Assembly: GCF_000003815.2 (NCBI RefSeq)
Contig: NC_049988.1
Location: forward strand, 19,570,094-19,610,869
DNA: 40,776 bases
Origin: Branchiostoma floridae
Taxonomy: Eukaryota > Chordata > Leptocardii > Amphioxiformes > Branchiostomatidae
Direction of reading: 5' to 3'
The position numbers and the translations under genes were made by a program. Positions 1-9,758 of this stretch are shown piece after piece (positions within the stretch are counted from its first letter, which is position 1; every line of letters starts with the position of its first letter). The notes beneath the pieces were generated by a model, which was not told where the DNA came from, did no database searches, and was given only the letters and a program-made list of their open reading frames with translations.

Positions 1-54
1 TTAGACCTCGCTGACATCTCCGGCAGAGCTAAATTCTTGATTTGTAAAGCCGGC
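1..54. mobile_element. Right end of a TTAA-type MITE
   Basis: These bases match the right end of the complete MITE at 22995-23182: both contain a GCTCGCTGACA-like string, then TTGATTTGTAAA, and end just before TTAA. The copy here is cut by the window edge. The TTAA at 55-58 would be its target-site duplication. It lies in the intron before the fourth coding exon of Reeler copy A. Confidence 0.6.
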
Positions 55-104
55 TTAACTGAAACTGAGTATATATTTGAACAAATGCATGTTGTTTTCT
101 GCAG

Positions 105-1517
105 GGTGACTGTTGTTGAAAGTTACAACGCTTTCTGGCATCCCAAGTACTTCTTCGTCCAGGAAAACGGAGGTAAGGCCACAGCAAGTAAATTTTATGG
201 ATGACATCCTCTGCAGACTGCAAAAATAATGAGATAGGGCGAAAAAAAACAAGATGGGTAAAAAAAAACAAGATGGCAAATTTTCAAAATAAACAATGTA
301 ACAAGACTTGAAGTGACAAAATATGGCATCGCAGTCAACAAGGCATTCATTCCTGTACTTAAGAAGTGCACCAGTGTAGCTAAAGTGACGCTAGTGTTGT
401 AGACTGGTATCATTAACCATGTTGACAACTACACTCATAGCTTCCATAGTTGTGCCACTTTTACAACCTTTCTATCAAGTTGCACCTCTGCAGCTACAGT
501 CAATGCTACAGAGTCTCTAGTGTCAATTCTACATTCAATGATTAGGTTTCAACACAACCTTTGCCCATTTTCGTCTATCCGGCCCTCCCTGAAGAAGAAA
601 AAAATTCTTGTTTTTTTTTCTGAAATCAGGCGAAAATTAATGAGCGCGCGGATGTCATCCATAAAATTTACTTGCTGTGGCCTAACGCACATTTTCCAAT
701 TCCCGAATGTTACATAGTCTTTTATTATGTACACTTCACGATTGAGATTAAAACCCATGTCTTCAAGACATACCCAGCCGACCATCTGCTAATGTAGTGG
801 TACACCTTTTTAGATATTTCATATTTCATTTTACCGTTATTTCTATGATTTATTTGTTTATACTTGTTATTATACATGTAGTATGCTTGTTATTATAATT
901 GTTGTTGACACTATTATTATTATTACTAATTTGTACAGCTGCTATTGTTTATCATCATTATGATTATTTTTCTATTTTCATATAAGTAATCGGTACGGGA
1001 GGCAACTAGTAAAGGTGTTCACCTGTTTTGCCTCACCACCATTGTGTACATGGTCAAGTTCAAATAAATATGAATAAAAAAAATGCCGGTGGAGAGTACT
1101 TAAAGCCATTTGCCAAATAGGAACGTTAGAGGTAAATCCATGCATAAATCATAGATAGGCTCTCATGTAGCCTGATGTATTCTTTGGTCACGATTTGAAC
1201 CTGATGTATTCTTTGGTCACGATTTGAAAAAAAAGCAAAAGTTCATCTGAAGCACTTTACGGCACCTCCCTGTTTTTCGTTGCCGGGCCCCTGGCTGATC
1301 TTAGCTACGAGTTTTAGAAATGGAACAGGGGCCCAGCCGTGGCCCAAAATAGTCCGGTAGCCGCGAGGTATTCCACGCGGTCACGCCCGAAGCCGAAGGT
1401 GAAGAAAAATAGCCCGGAGGGGCCCTTTCTTTCAAAACATGAAGATAGTTATTCTCATGGTGTTGTTTTCTCTCCCCCTCCCCCACCTTCATGTTTTTAG
1501 ACGTTATCACCGGTTGA
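105..1517 (+). CDS. Reeler-domain secreted protein, copy A (3' part only)
   Basis: Two exons are visible, 105-172 and 1501-1517. The first has a TTTCTGCAG acceptor and a G|GTAAGG donor and encodes the last strand of a Reeler domain, beginning VTVVESYNAFW. The second follows ATGTTTTTAG and encodes DVITG then TGA. Phases are 2-1 then 1-0, identical to copy B, and the product aligns with B residue by residue in this part ([11 protein letters not shown] in B). The signal-peptide exon and the two middle exons lie left of the window. The family is small secreted proteins with a single Reeler domain, like insect Noduler-type defence proteins; the immune role is inferred from the family. A MITE sits four bases inside the intron (177-682). 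Confidence 0.82.
177..682. mobile_element. PIF/Harbinger-like MITE, copy 1
   Basis: A 506-bp element bounded by inverted repeats GGCCACAGCAAGTAAATTTT at the left and its reverse complement at the right (about 30 bp each). It is flanked by TAA at 174-176 and 683-685, a 3-bp target duplication typical of PIF/Harbinger elements. A related copy in the opposite orientation lies at 9230-9755 with TTA on both sides. No transposase is seen. It sits directly behind the 5' splice site of Reeler copy A. Confidence 0.75.
686..1500. other. Rest of copy A last intron; possible retroelement tail
   Basis: No coding exon is seen. Bases about 960-1080 end in AAATAAATATGAATAAAAAAAA, which resembles the A-rich 3' tail of a non-LTR retrotransposon or SINE, but this is weak. 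The intron ends with a pyrimidine-rich tract at 1468-1500 before exon 1501-1517. Confidence 0.35.
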
Positions 1518-1521
1518 GGCC

Positions 1522-1553
1522 TGACGTCACTGCTGACGTCATTGCTGACGTCA
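1522..1553 (+). promoter_or_regulatory. Three tandem TGACGTCA (CRE/ATF) palindromes
   Basis: TGACGTCA occurs at 1522-1529, 1534-1541 and 1546-1553, a perfect 12-bp tandem repeat. It lies 4 bases after the stop codon of copy A, so within its 3' UTR. TGACGTCA is the consensus cAMP-response element bound by CREB/ATF proteins. Whether it acts as an enhancer is inference. Confidence 0.5.
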
Positions 1554-1678
1554 CTGGACACTAAGCTAAGAAAAAGGAAAAGACGACGACCAGTCACAAC
1601 TTCCACCACATCCTGCCATTGACATCCTTACTCAGTTACTATGTTTTGTTCAGATGTGCATCTTGACAAAGTGTTATC

Positions 1679-1684
1679 ATTAAA
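1679..1684 (+). terminator. Poly(A) signal ATTAAA of Reeler copy A
   Basis: ATTAAACACC occurs 162 bases after the stop codon. The same ATTAAACACC string follows the stop of copy B at 7757, and an ATTAAA lies in the matching 3' UTR remnant of copy D at 31523, so the site is conserved among the paralogues. Confidence 0.6.
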
Positions 1685-1699
1685 CACCATATATGGAGC

Positions 1700-2640
1700 T
1701 AGACACAGATGTTGCTTCGTGTGCTCAGTGTGTTGGCTGTGAAACTTCGGTTCAATTCTGGCTAGGGCATCTCGGTTGGGGTTGCACCCATGATTTCGGA
1801 TGGGGCGTGAAATTTAAGTCCCGTGTTCAAGGAGGTGACTCGAGCACGTTAAATTGGAAGGGCTAGCAACTCATCCCTACCTTGAATAGAAAAAAAAATA
1901 CCCTGGTATTGAAACCTGCTATCTATGTGTCATTACAGAGGTCTGAATGATTGAAGAATGATATAGGATTATACAGAAGCTTATAAAAAGTTTTCAGTAG
2001 AAATTGGTCCGAATTGGCTATCATTCAGGGCAAAGAGAATTATGTTATCGGTCAAAGCGGCCTCGAGGACTTCCTGTGATATCTTACTCATAGCCTGCTA
2101 GACAACAGATGGTTCCGCTCGCATGGTTCTATGTATATATATTTGCCTGCATAACAAATATTAACTCATGAAATCAACTATACAGAACCCATATGAGAAG
2201 GAGCGTTAGTGTTCTAGAGGATACTGATATATAAGTTCACATTGCGGTCGCGGACTCGCTAAAGATTCGCGTGCAGGAACAACTACTTCAGTCTGTCGCC
2301 TTAGGTTCGCTCTTAGGTCATGTTGATTTGATTATATCGATGACATCCGCGTTATACGATCCAAACCATCTGTAACTTGCTGTGAATTGTTTGTTATTGA
2401 TATTGTTAATCTATGTGTAATCTTTTAGAGAGGTCATGTTAATATTAGCATGTTTCTAAAGTGCACCACCCTTCTGTCCTGTACTGTACGTTGTTGATCA
2501 ATAAGAAAATAATGAGAGCGGGCGGCGCACGCGAAGTGCCTTCAATTTTTTCGATGGAAGTCTGTATTATGCCTACGTCATATTTCCAAACCGGGCCCGG
2601 CCAGGCAGAATTCGGGATCGAAACGTATGGCATAAAAGAC
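1700..2640. other. Intergenic, nothing recognised
   Basis: Between the end of copy A and the duplicated upstream region of copy B. Open frames here are short and have neither codon-like bias nor recognised motifs. A GATCGAAACGTATGG-like string near 2620 starts the homology with the upstream regions of copies C and D. Confidence 0.4.
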
Positions 2641-3128
2641 ACCAAACTACACAAGACACAAAGAGAAAAGTCGCGGAAATTATTTGTGAATATGTTTACG
2701 TATACATTCCTATTTTTCGGTCACACAAACACCACGGTCGGGCCCCGGTTTGGAAATGTTACGCTTACCCTATGCAACTCGGAACCCCCGCAAACTACGA
2801 CTGTGTCCGAAACACTAGTATCAAACGTTATCTTGGTCCGGGTGTTACATTACGCAATATATCGAGAGGCCCGGAACACCCGTATCGCCCGTTATCGCTA
2901 GAATGTAGGCCGAGATCATAACATAAAATACTGACCGAGACGGAACACACAGGTATGACATTAAACTTTAATCACCACCACACACAACGCGTGTCCGGAG
3001 CAGGCCGGATATCCACCGTAAAGCACACACTCTACACTATATATCTGAAGATACGCATGAACTTAGAACTTTGAAGTCGATCGCGAATTTGCTTGGAGCA
3101 ACACCTGTATAACGCTCCGCAGCTCAAT
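2640..3128 (+). promoter_or_regulatory. Upstream region and 5' UTR exon of Reeler copy B
   Basis: Bases 2640-2780 (AAAGACACCAAACTACACAAG, then a CGTATACATTCCTATTTT-like string) match 16118-16260 and 23235-23380, which lie near copies C and D. A possible TATA box TATATAT is at 3039-3045. The untranslated first exon ends at 3128 in CTCAAT|GTGAGTACC, the same junction as copies C (15876) and D (22808). The exact transcription start is not known; about 3070 is expected if the TATA box is used. Confidence 0.5.
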
Positions 3129-3617
3129 GTGAGTACCAGTCTAGCTTCGCTGTGGTGCTTTTCTTTGTTGGAAAGCTCCTTTCTGACCATTTCCCTAGTC
3201 TATACCTCTTATACACGCAGAAAGAAAATCTAGCCTAGTAGAAATTGGCCAAAATAGGAAAAATAGTCGGACAGAATTGAGAATTTGTTAGGTACAATTT
3301 GTTTCATCACGTTTGCACAATTCGATATCTATTAATTGTCCGTAGTTATTAGAAAATAAATGATTTCGTCTAGTTAAAAACATTCTGTGATAGCTACAGA
3401 CAATTAGTATGATATCAAAATGTGCGAATGTTCTTTTGCAACTTTAATCATTTTGCATAAGAAAAAACAAAATTTCATTGCAGTGGTATGTACCAAAGTT
3501 CTGTCTTTTCTCGTAGAAAATGTAACAGGGGCGATAGAATTTGGTGACTTTGAATTCTTTCATGTCCTGCTATCAGTGTTCAGTGCAAGTACAATTCTTT
3601 ATTCATCCATTGGTGAG

Positions 3618-3720
3618 AAAAGATACTCTCCAAGCAGAGGTTAGGCTCTGTTTTTATCACATTTTTTAGTCGTTTTTATCGGCCTTTCTATTTTGTACTC
3701 TTTCTTGATTTCTCGCAGCC
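3618..3720. repeat. Partial MITE end (CTCTCCAAGCAGAGG family)
   Basis: ATACTCTCCAAGCAGAGGTT matches the terminal repeat of the complete element at 34564-34758. The opposite end is not found, so this is a fragment inside intron 1 of copy B. Another fragment is at 8655. Confidence 0.5.
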
Positions 3721-3749
3721 GCATGTGAGCAAAATGTTTCAAAGTAGTC

Positions 3750-4020
3750 ACCAAAACCAATAAGGTACTAGATCTTGTCAAATTTATTTCAATTCTTTAT
3801 CCCACAGTCTAAGCTCTCCAATGATGTTGGTGCTGTTTCTCTCCGTTAATGTTATTCCGCTATCAGTATTCAGTGCAGCTATTGTTCTTTATTAACCCAT
3901 AATGATAAAAAAGGAAGGTTAAGATGCCAATATAGCCAGTGAGGTAATACACAAAAACCAATGAGGTACTAGATCTTGTTAAATCTATTTCAATCCTTTA
4001 TCCCACAGTCTACGCTCTGC
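3750..4020 (+). repeat. Tandem duplication including a ghost copy of the signal-peptide exon start
   Basis: Bases 3750-3840 repeat 3950-4040: both contain AAGGTACTAGATCTTGT-like sequence, TTTATCCCACAG and TCTA(A/C)GCTCT, followed by an ATG and TTGG(T/C)GCTG. In the upstream copy the ATG (3821 or 3824) opens a short hydrophobic frame that stops at about 3893 and lacks the conserved Reeler start. A shorter duplication pairs about 3565-3620 with 3850-3905 (GCTATCAGT(G/A)TTCAGTGCA). Confidence 0.6.
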
Positions 4021-4024
4021 AATC

Positions 4025-7000
4025 ATGTTGGCGCTGGTTGTCCTGTCCCTGGTGGCCGTGTCCCAGGCCTACCCGACCGGTGCCCCTATTGACGCATGCG
4101 CAGAGGGAATCCCGAACCACCATGCACAGGCAGCAGAGCTAGATATAATGCCGTTCGCTCTCACCGGCGGGGCGTATAGTCCAGCCCAGCCCATGCAACG
4201 TATGTATACGTTATATAAATAAATAAATATATATATATATAGCTGGGACGCGATAACGTTCGATACAGGTCTTCCGGACCGCGTGATAAAAAGCCGTACC
4301 ACACAGTCTTCGAAGTTTTATCACACAGGCTTCTGGCTCGTTCTCATTTAAATGTAAAAAATGCTGTCGCCTGACTTAACGATTTGATCTGGGGCAAATT
4401 ATAGACAACATCACTGGCCCCTTCGTCTTTTCACAACCCTTGTAATTTAAAAAAAAAAAAGATGCATCACAACATTCATATCGGTTGAGGGCTTGGAAGA
4501 TTATTGTAGACATGGGTTGGATTTCACCCCCTAAAAATGGCTGTTGCCTGTCATTCAAATAGTAGCACAAATGTAACAATTCAGTTCCTAGAATGATTGG
4601 TGAAGCCAGCTATCCAGGCCCTCTGACCGATCACGTCAGATCAGTGGTTGGTTCTTTCAGTCTACTTGAAAATCCTACCGTATCAAACTCGTACGACGAT
4701 CGCACGACCGATGGGACCGCGCCCTTGATAAACATCCATACATTAATTCCTTTATTCGATGTTTGCAGTTACTCTGAGCGGAGCCGGTCGTTTCCGTGGG
4801 TTCCAGATGAAGGCTTCAGTGGGCACTTTCCTGGTTCGTTCGCTTCCTTCTTTAATAGGCCATGATGATTGGATTATGATTGGATGTCATCAAAAAAATG
4901 TTTCGATCATACTGTAAATCGTACAAAGCAGCTGCAAAATGGGAATGTACTGCCGTAATGTGAAAAATAGTAGGATACGGATACTAATATTTTAAAATGT
5001 AAAAAAAAATTGAAGAATCTGTTGTTCAGTCATTTGCTGAAACTTTTTTTGCCAAACTGTGTGTGTGTGTGTGTGCGCGCGTGCGTGTGTGCGTGTGCGC
5101 GTGTGTGTCTGTATGTGTGTGTGTGTGTGTATGTGTGTGCATGTGTGCGTACGTGTGTGTGTGTGTGTGCGTGCGTGTGTGTGTGTGTATGTGTGTGCGT
5201 GTGTGTGTGTGTGCGTGTATGTGCGTGTATGTGTGTGCGTACGCGCGCGCGTGTGTACATGTGTGTATGTGTGTGTGCGCGCGAGCGTGTGCAACTCTTT
5301 TTTGGGCCCCCTAGCCGCTTGTTATGGTACTGAAGCGGAACTCGTGTTCCGGAAAAGTTATGGGTACGTTTTTGGTTAGTAGATAGCTCTAACTTGTAGT
5401 CTGTAGTCTGGAAGAAGTGACATGGGTTTCGTACTGTTTCTGTGAGTCAGTTTGTCTGTGTTTCTGTGGGTATACCCATATGCTTAAGGCAGTCTGTTGG
5501 TACCGACGATGACGTCACTGCTAGCTGTCCGCATGAGCTCTGCTGTGGCTATACCCATATACTATGTAAAGGTAACTCAACACCCCAAACGTACCACAGT
5601 CTCGTTACGTCTTACCGATTCGTGACATGTCTGTTTCCTCTTTTTTCTTCTTCTAGAACGCCCCGGCCGGCACGCAACTCTTCCGGTGTTTGAACAACGC
5701 GGACACGGTCACCCACAGCGACAACTCCGCAAAGGACTCCGTCACTGTGACGTACCTGCCACCAGCAAACGCCTTCGGACCAATCGGCATCAGGTACCTA
5801 TTCAAATAGACCAATCAGCACCAGTTATCCATTCCTGCAGACCAATCAGCATGAGATACCAATTCATATAGATCATTCGGCGTGAAGTACCCATTCACAT
5901 AGACCAATTAGCATGAGATGATCCAGTCGTTCAAATACACCAATCAGCATGAGGTACCCATTCATATAGATCATTCGGTGTGAAGTAATTATCCATTCAA
6001 ATAGACCAATCAGCCTGAGGTAATCTTGTAGACCAATCAGCGTAAGGTACTGATATACTATACCAAACCAATCAGCAGGAGGTATTGGTTAGACCAACCC
6101 GGGGTATGACCGTTACGTATGGTAGCACGATAAGTTGACTTCAGATCGTATGAGTAGGATTGTGAAGTTTACCCATTGGGTGTATGAATGCGCGCGACCT
6201 TCCAGCTGGCTCTGTGTGACTCGGCTGCAGTTCCGTATAGCCTCGCATGGCCCGATTTAAAAGAGGGCGTCAAAACTAAAAAAAAAGGACAACTTTTTTT
6301 TTTGTTTTTCAGTTATTTTGTAGATTCAACCCTCAACTTCAACATACGAGTTTGTCGTACTTCAAAACTGCACCCTACTATAATTTTACCGGCATTGATC
6401 TGGGTCACCTTGTGGTCCTTAACTATAGAAATCCCCATAGGCGAAAAACTGTGTTCTGCTACCTTGAAGCAGAATTCTAGATCAAATAGCACAAGATATT
6501 AGAGTGCATAAACTAGTCGTATGGTCAGAATCAGCCTGCGGATAGTTCTAATTATTGTTACTGAGTTTTTTCAAACAATAGCTACGCAAACAACTGGATA
6601 TGATTTTGGAAAATGGTACTCCATGATCTTATCCAATTGCTTGTCATGAGTAACTATTTTCAAAAGTATTTTCTTTCTCGCGGACGCACAAGGACAATGT
6701 GGCACTGCGTTCAAGCGTAGTAATCTTAACAGTGCCATAACAACGAATCTGTGGACGGTAAAGGCAGTCGCGTAGCTTTTTTGAGGCTGTATTGGCACTG
6801 TATTGGAAGGTGAAGCCTTTCACCACCTTTCACCTCCTCAACCGAGCGTTTCATTACCTTTTACCTCCACAATGGAAGTCTGGTACCCATTTCTACACCA
6901 GGGTAGGGTGGGGGCACAAGGTAGGTCACATGAAAGGATTTCAAACCTAGGCCGAGCACTCTGGCGTTTTGCCACTCAATCCCACTAGAGTAACTCTTAC

Positions 7001-7567
7001 ATGGCATCTATTATTACCAGGATGTCTAAACAAACGCTTGATTTCTTTTCTGCAGGGTAACTGTTGTTCAAGACTTCGATGTTTGGTGGAATCCAGAAGT
7101 CTTCATCCTGCAGCGAAATGGAGGTAACGCATATCTTACGCTTTCAAACTTTCACAAACTCTTTTATTGAAAATAAACTATGTATTGAATCCACTTTTTA
7201 TCAGCGGAAACATTCCTACGCAACGCCATATCTTTAATAATTTGTGCTGAATAGTTCCTAATGAAACTAGACAAACCACCAATAATAAAACATATCTCTT
7301 TTATCTCCAACAAAGCTAAAAAGGGAGAAGTTAAATCTATCTAAGGAGGTTGAAAGAACCTCCTTGATTTATCTAACGATAGTTTTATCTTGTATCTGTT
7401 CAATGCATTTACTCCCACATGTCTTGTTGTGACCTGTACTTGTCCCCATTGTGTTGCCAAAATGTGCAATAATTAAAGGTCTTCAATCGATAATATTAAC
7501 TAACGAAATAGATAAGCTCTAATGCTCCCATTTCCATTTCTCTTTTGCAGACGTTATCACTGGTTGA
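4025..7567 (+). CDS. Reeler-domain secreted protein, copy B
   Basis: Five coding exons join into 153 aa: 4025-4199, 4769-4833, 5657-5793, 7056-7123 and 7551-7567. Phases run 1, 0, 2, 1 and all joins stay open. Residues 1-15 are a signal peptide ending VSQA, so the protein is secreted. The Reeler domain follows: the GAP...AC...P.H start (residues about 18-31), Y.P.QPM, then [15 protein letters not shown], the second cysteine in LFRCLNN, VTHS, a SVTVTYLPP strand and [11 protein letters not shown]. Two cysteines remain outside the signal peptide. The third splice donor (CTG|GTTCGT) is weak but aligns with C and D donors. The start was chosen because the ATG follows a conserved acceptor (CCCACAG) and opens the signal peptide. 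Insect Noduler-type defence proteins share this layout; an immune role is likely but inferred. Confidence 0.88.
4240..4320. repeat. Fragment of the TTCGATACGGGTGTTCCGG repeat family
   Basis: GATAACGTTCGATACAGGTC followed by TTCCGGACCGCG resembles the left part of the palindromic repeats at 13400, 20196 and 32737. It is in intron 2 of copy B, preceded by a short AT run at 4218-4240. Confidence 0.4.
5058..5292. repeat. TG/CG microsatellite
   Basis: About 235 bp of TG with CG and TATG interruptions in intron 3 of copy B. Copy C has a TG tract in the same intron (18105-18430). All open frames here are repeat artefacts. Confidence 0.95.
5779..6100 (+). repeat. 31-bp splice-junction minisatellite, copy B
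   Basis: Units begin at 5779, 5810, 5841, 5872 and 5903, with longer or shorter ones at 5939, 5970, 6005 and 6032. The consensus is ACCAATCAGCATGAGGTAC followed by CCATTCATATAG. The first unit spans the real 5' splice site: its ACCAATCGGCATCAG is the end of coding exon 3 (ends 5793) and GTACC starts the intron. Several later units keep AG|GTA (near 5953, 6018, 6045). The same array follows the same exon in copies C and D. Confidence 0.85.
6187..6480 (+). repeat. Interspersed repeat shared with 29525-29810
   Basis: Both stretches share TAACTATAGAAATCCCCATA, TGTGTTCTGCTACCTTGAA and a CTGCAGTT...GGGCGT core over about 290 bp. In copy B it is inside intron 4; in copy D it lies behind the stop codon. 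No terminal repeats or coding potential are seen. Confidence 0.55.
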
Positions 7568-7762
7568 AGTCAAGACCCGGCCGCCGACAATTAAAGGATA
7601 CAAAGCTACACGTTACGACAATTAGGCAATGGCAAGATAATAATACCAGTCAAAGAACATCGACAGCACACTTATTCAGGCAATAGTCTGCACATTCACA
7701 ATGTGTTATTTGTGTTTGTTGATTCTCTGTTTGAATGTTTATTCTTTCCAATCCTGATTAAA
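7550..7762 (+). other. Copy B last exon with 3' UTR and ATTAAA signal
   Basis: The terminal exon starts at 7551, gives the final DVITG residues and TGA (7565-7567), then about 190 bases of 3' UTR with ATTAAA at 7757-7762. The UTR string TTCAGGCAATAGTCTGCACA reappears almost unchanged at 31004, behind copy D. Confidence 0.6.
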
Positions 7763-7818
7763 CACCAAATGGAGATGTGGCTTTGTGTATTGAATTTGTA
7801 ATGTGGGTTGTGAAGCAG

Positions 7819-8576
7819 GGGTTTACGGAAAAGCCTGGGCCCAGGAGCTGGGCTGGCTAGCCTGAAAGACTACCTTTTGGGGGCCCCAAGGCTATGCATG
7901 GGGTTTGGCCTGTAGCTGCAGTCTTCTTTTTTTTTTCTTAGTAAAAACTGGGTCAGTGACAATTCCAGCTGTGGGTGGGATGGGGCTGGGATGGGGGAAA
8001 TGTAACAGTTGATCATATTGCTGGGCTTGCAATGAACAGCTCATCCCAGTCTGTAAGAAACAAACCTAAACTAAATTCTAATTATTCCACCGAAAAAACT
8101 GGGAATGTTGAGATTGAAGAGAGGGGGTAACTGTTTCTAGGTGAACCAAAGAATACTAGGATGGGGGCACAACATCAAATTCAAAACAGATGTCTCACGC
8201 TTTGAAGGAGTGTGTCAATAATCGTTTGTTTGCAAAAAAGTTTGTGTGTGCATGCTGTGAGTATCTTGTCCATGTTATTAAGTAACTGAGGGTTCCTGTA
8301 GTAGATCCTGATTGTTAATTGCTTATTATAATTTCCTCATCCCCATTCTCCCATTAATATGATTAGCTGTCGCGTTCCATCTAGTCCACCCACAGCTGGG
8401 ATTACCATTGACACAGTTTTTCTTCAAGGAAATTCCACTGGGGGCCCAAACCCCATGCATTAAGGGCCTCTGAAAGGGTAGAATGGCAACCCCCATGCCT
8501 ATCCTTGGGGCCCAAAAAGGGTAGGCTGGCTACCCTGCAGGCTAGCCTGCTGGGCCCAGGCTTTTCCGTAAACCCT
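7819..8576. mobile_element. hAT-like non-autonomous element (8-bp target duplication)
   Basis: The left end GGGTTTACGGAAAAGCCTGG and the right end CCAGGCTTTTCCGTAAACCC are inverted repeats, and further inverted similarity extends inward (CCCCATGCAT strings at about 7895 and 8450). TGAAGCAG flanks it at 7811-7818 and 8577-8584, an 8-bp duplication as in hAT elements. No transposase frame is seen; the 758-bp element is probably non-autonomous. Confidence 0.7.
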
Positions 8577-8584
8577 TGAAGCAG

Positions 8585-9229
8585 CGCCTCCTATCAATTC
8601 TAATGAATAATGCACAAACGATACCTTTGTACTGCCACACCAGACGCTTAAATGTTACTCTCCAAGCAGAGGTTCGAGTCGGACTGTTTTTTTTTTACAT
8701 ATTTGTAGGTATTTTGTAGGTATTTCTAGTTCGTACCTTTTTCTGTCATGACAGCTGGCCAAACGGACATGAATAAAACGGGCCAATTGCAAACTATGAT
8801 AGAAAGCCGAACAAAAATGCCTAAAACACGTCAAAAAACAACTGCAAATACACCGCAAGCACCGCACCTTCACCCGTCATGTAATAACGTTCAATGTCGA
8901 AAACTTGGATAACTTACGTTTATGATGTAACTCACTGATCCTCACGCTTACCAAGGATATATTTCTCACCTCAGTCACTCTTCAGTAAGACAACTGGAGC
9001 CGCAGAATTCCCGTTTCCAACTTTTATTCAGTTTATCACATAGAGCAATTTCTTGAATATGGCTTCTTCAGTGGTCCAGGCTCACATGAGCACAGTCTAC
9101 AAACTTTAGTGAAAAGTGAGCAGTTCTGTTTGACTTGATTAAGAACATTGAAAATGAATTTCCATCACTAAGTACCAGCATGCTCAGTTCTGACACTTTG
9201 TTTTGTATTTATCCATTCAATTCCCTTTA
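8585..9229. other. Intergenic, only a MITE fragment
   Basis: TACTCTCCAAGCAGAGGTT at 8656 is one end of the family complete at 34564-34758. The rest shows no gene, RNA or clear repeat. Confidence 0.4.
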
Positions 9230-9755
9230 GGCCACAGCAAGTAAATTTTATGGATGACAATAGCGGGCGCATTAATTTTCGCCTGATTTCAGAAAAAAAA
9301 GATTTTTTTTCTTCCCAGATGGTCAACATGACGAGAAAGTACCAAAATGGGCAAATATGATTTGTTGTAGGCGAATGGTTGTACTTGTAGAAGTGACACT
9401 AGCCAGGTAGCCATGACTGTAGTTATAGAAGTGAAACTAAAAGTTTAGTTAGATAGTTGTAAAAGTTGCCCAAATATGGTTGCCATGTTGGCAGTCTACC
9501 ACACTAGTGTCACTTTTACTACTTATTAATAAACACTAGTACTAGTCTTTAATACAGAAATGAAAGCCTGTGTAGGCTGTGATACCATGTTTCGTCGCTT
9601 TAATCTTCTTTTTTTACGTTTAGTTTACTTAAGTTCGTATAGTTGGAAAATTTACCCATCTTGTTGTTTTTTACCCATCTTGTTTTTTTTCACCCTATCT
9701 CACCATTTTTGTCGTCTGCAAATGATGTCATCCATAAGATTTACTTGCTGTGGCC
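9230..9755. mobile_element. PIF/Harbinger-like MITE, copy 2
   Basis: Bounded by GGCCACAGCAAGTAAATTTT and its near-perfect reverse complement, with TTA at 9227-9229 and again at 9756-9758. Same family as 177-682, inserted in the other orientation (the interior ATTAATTTTCGCCTGATTTC is reverse-complemented at 624-645). Confidence 0.75.
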
Positions 9756-9758
9756 TTA

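Noticed and set aside
4992-5379. Cys/Val- or His/Thr-rich open frames of 76-107 aa
   Set aside because: Pure translation of the TG/CA microsatellite in several frames at once; the same holds for frames at 17020-17314, 18105-18459 and 36046-36387.
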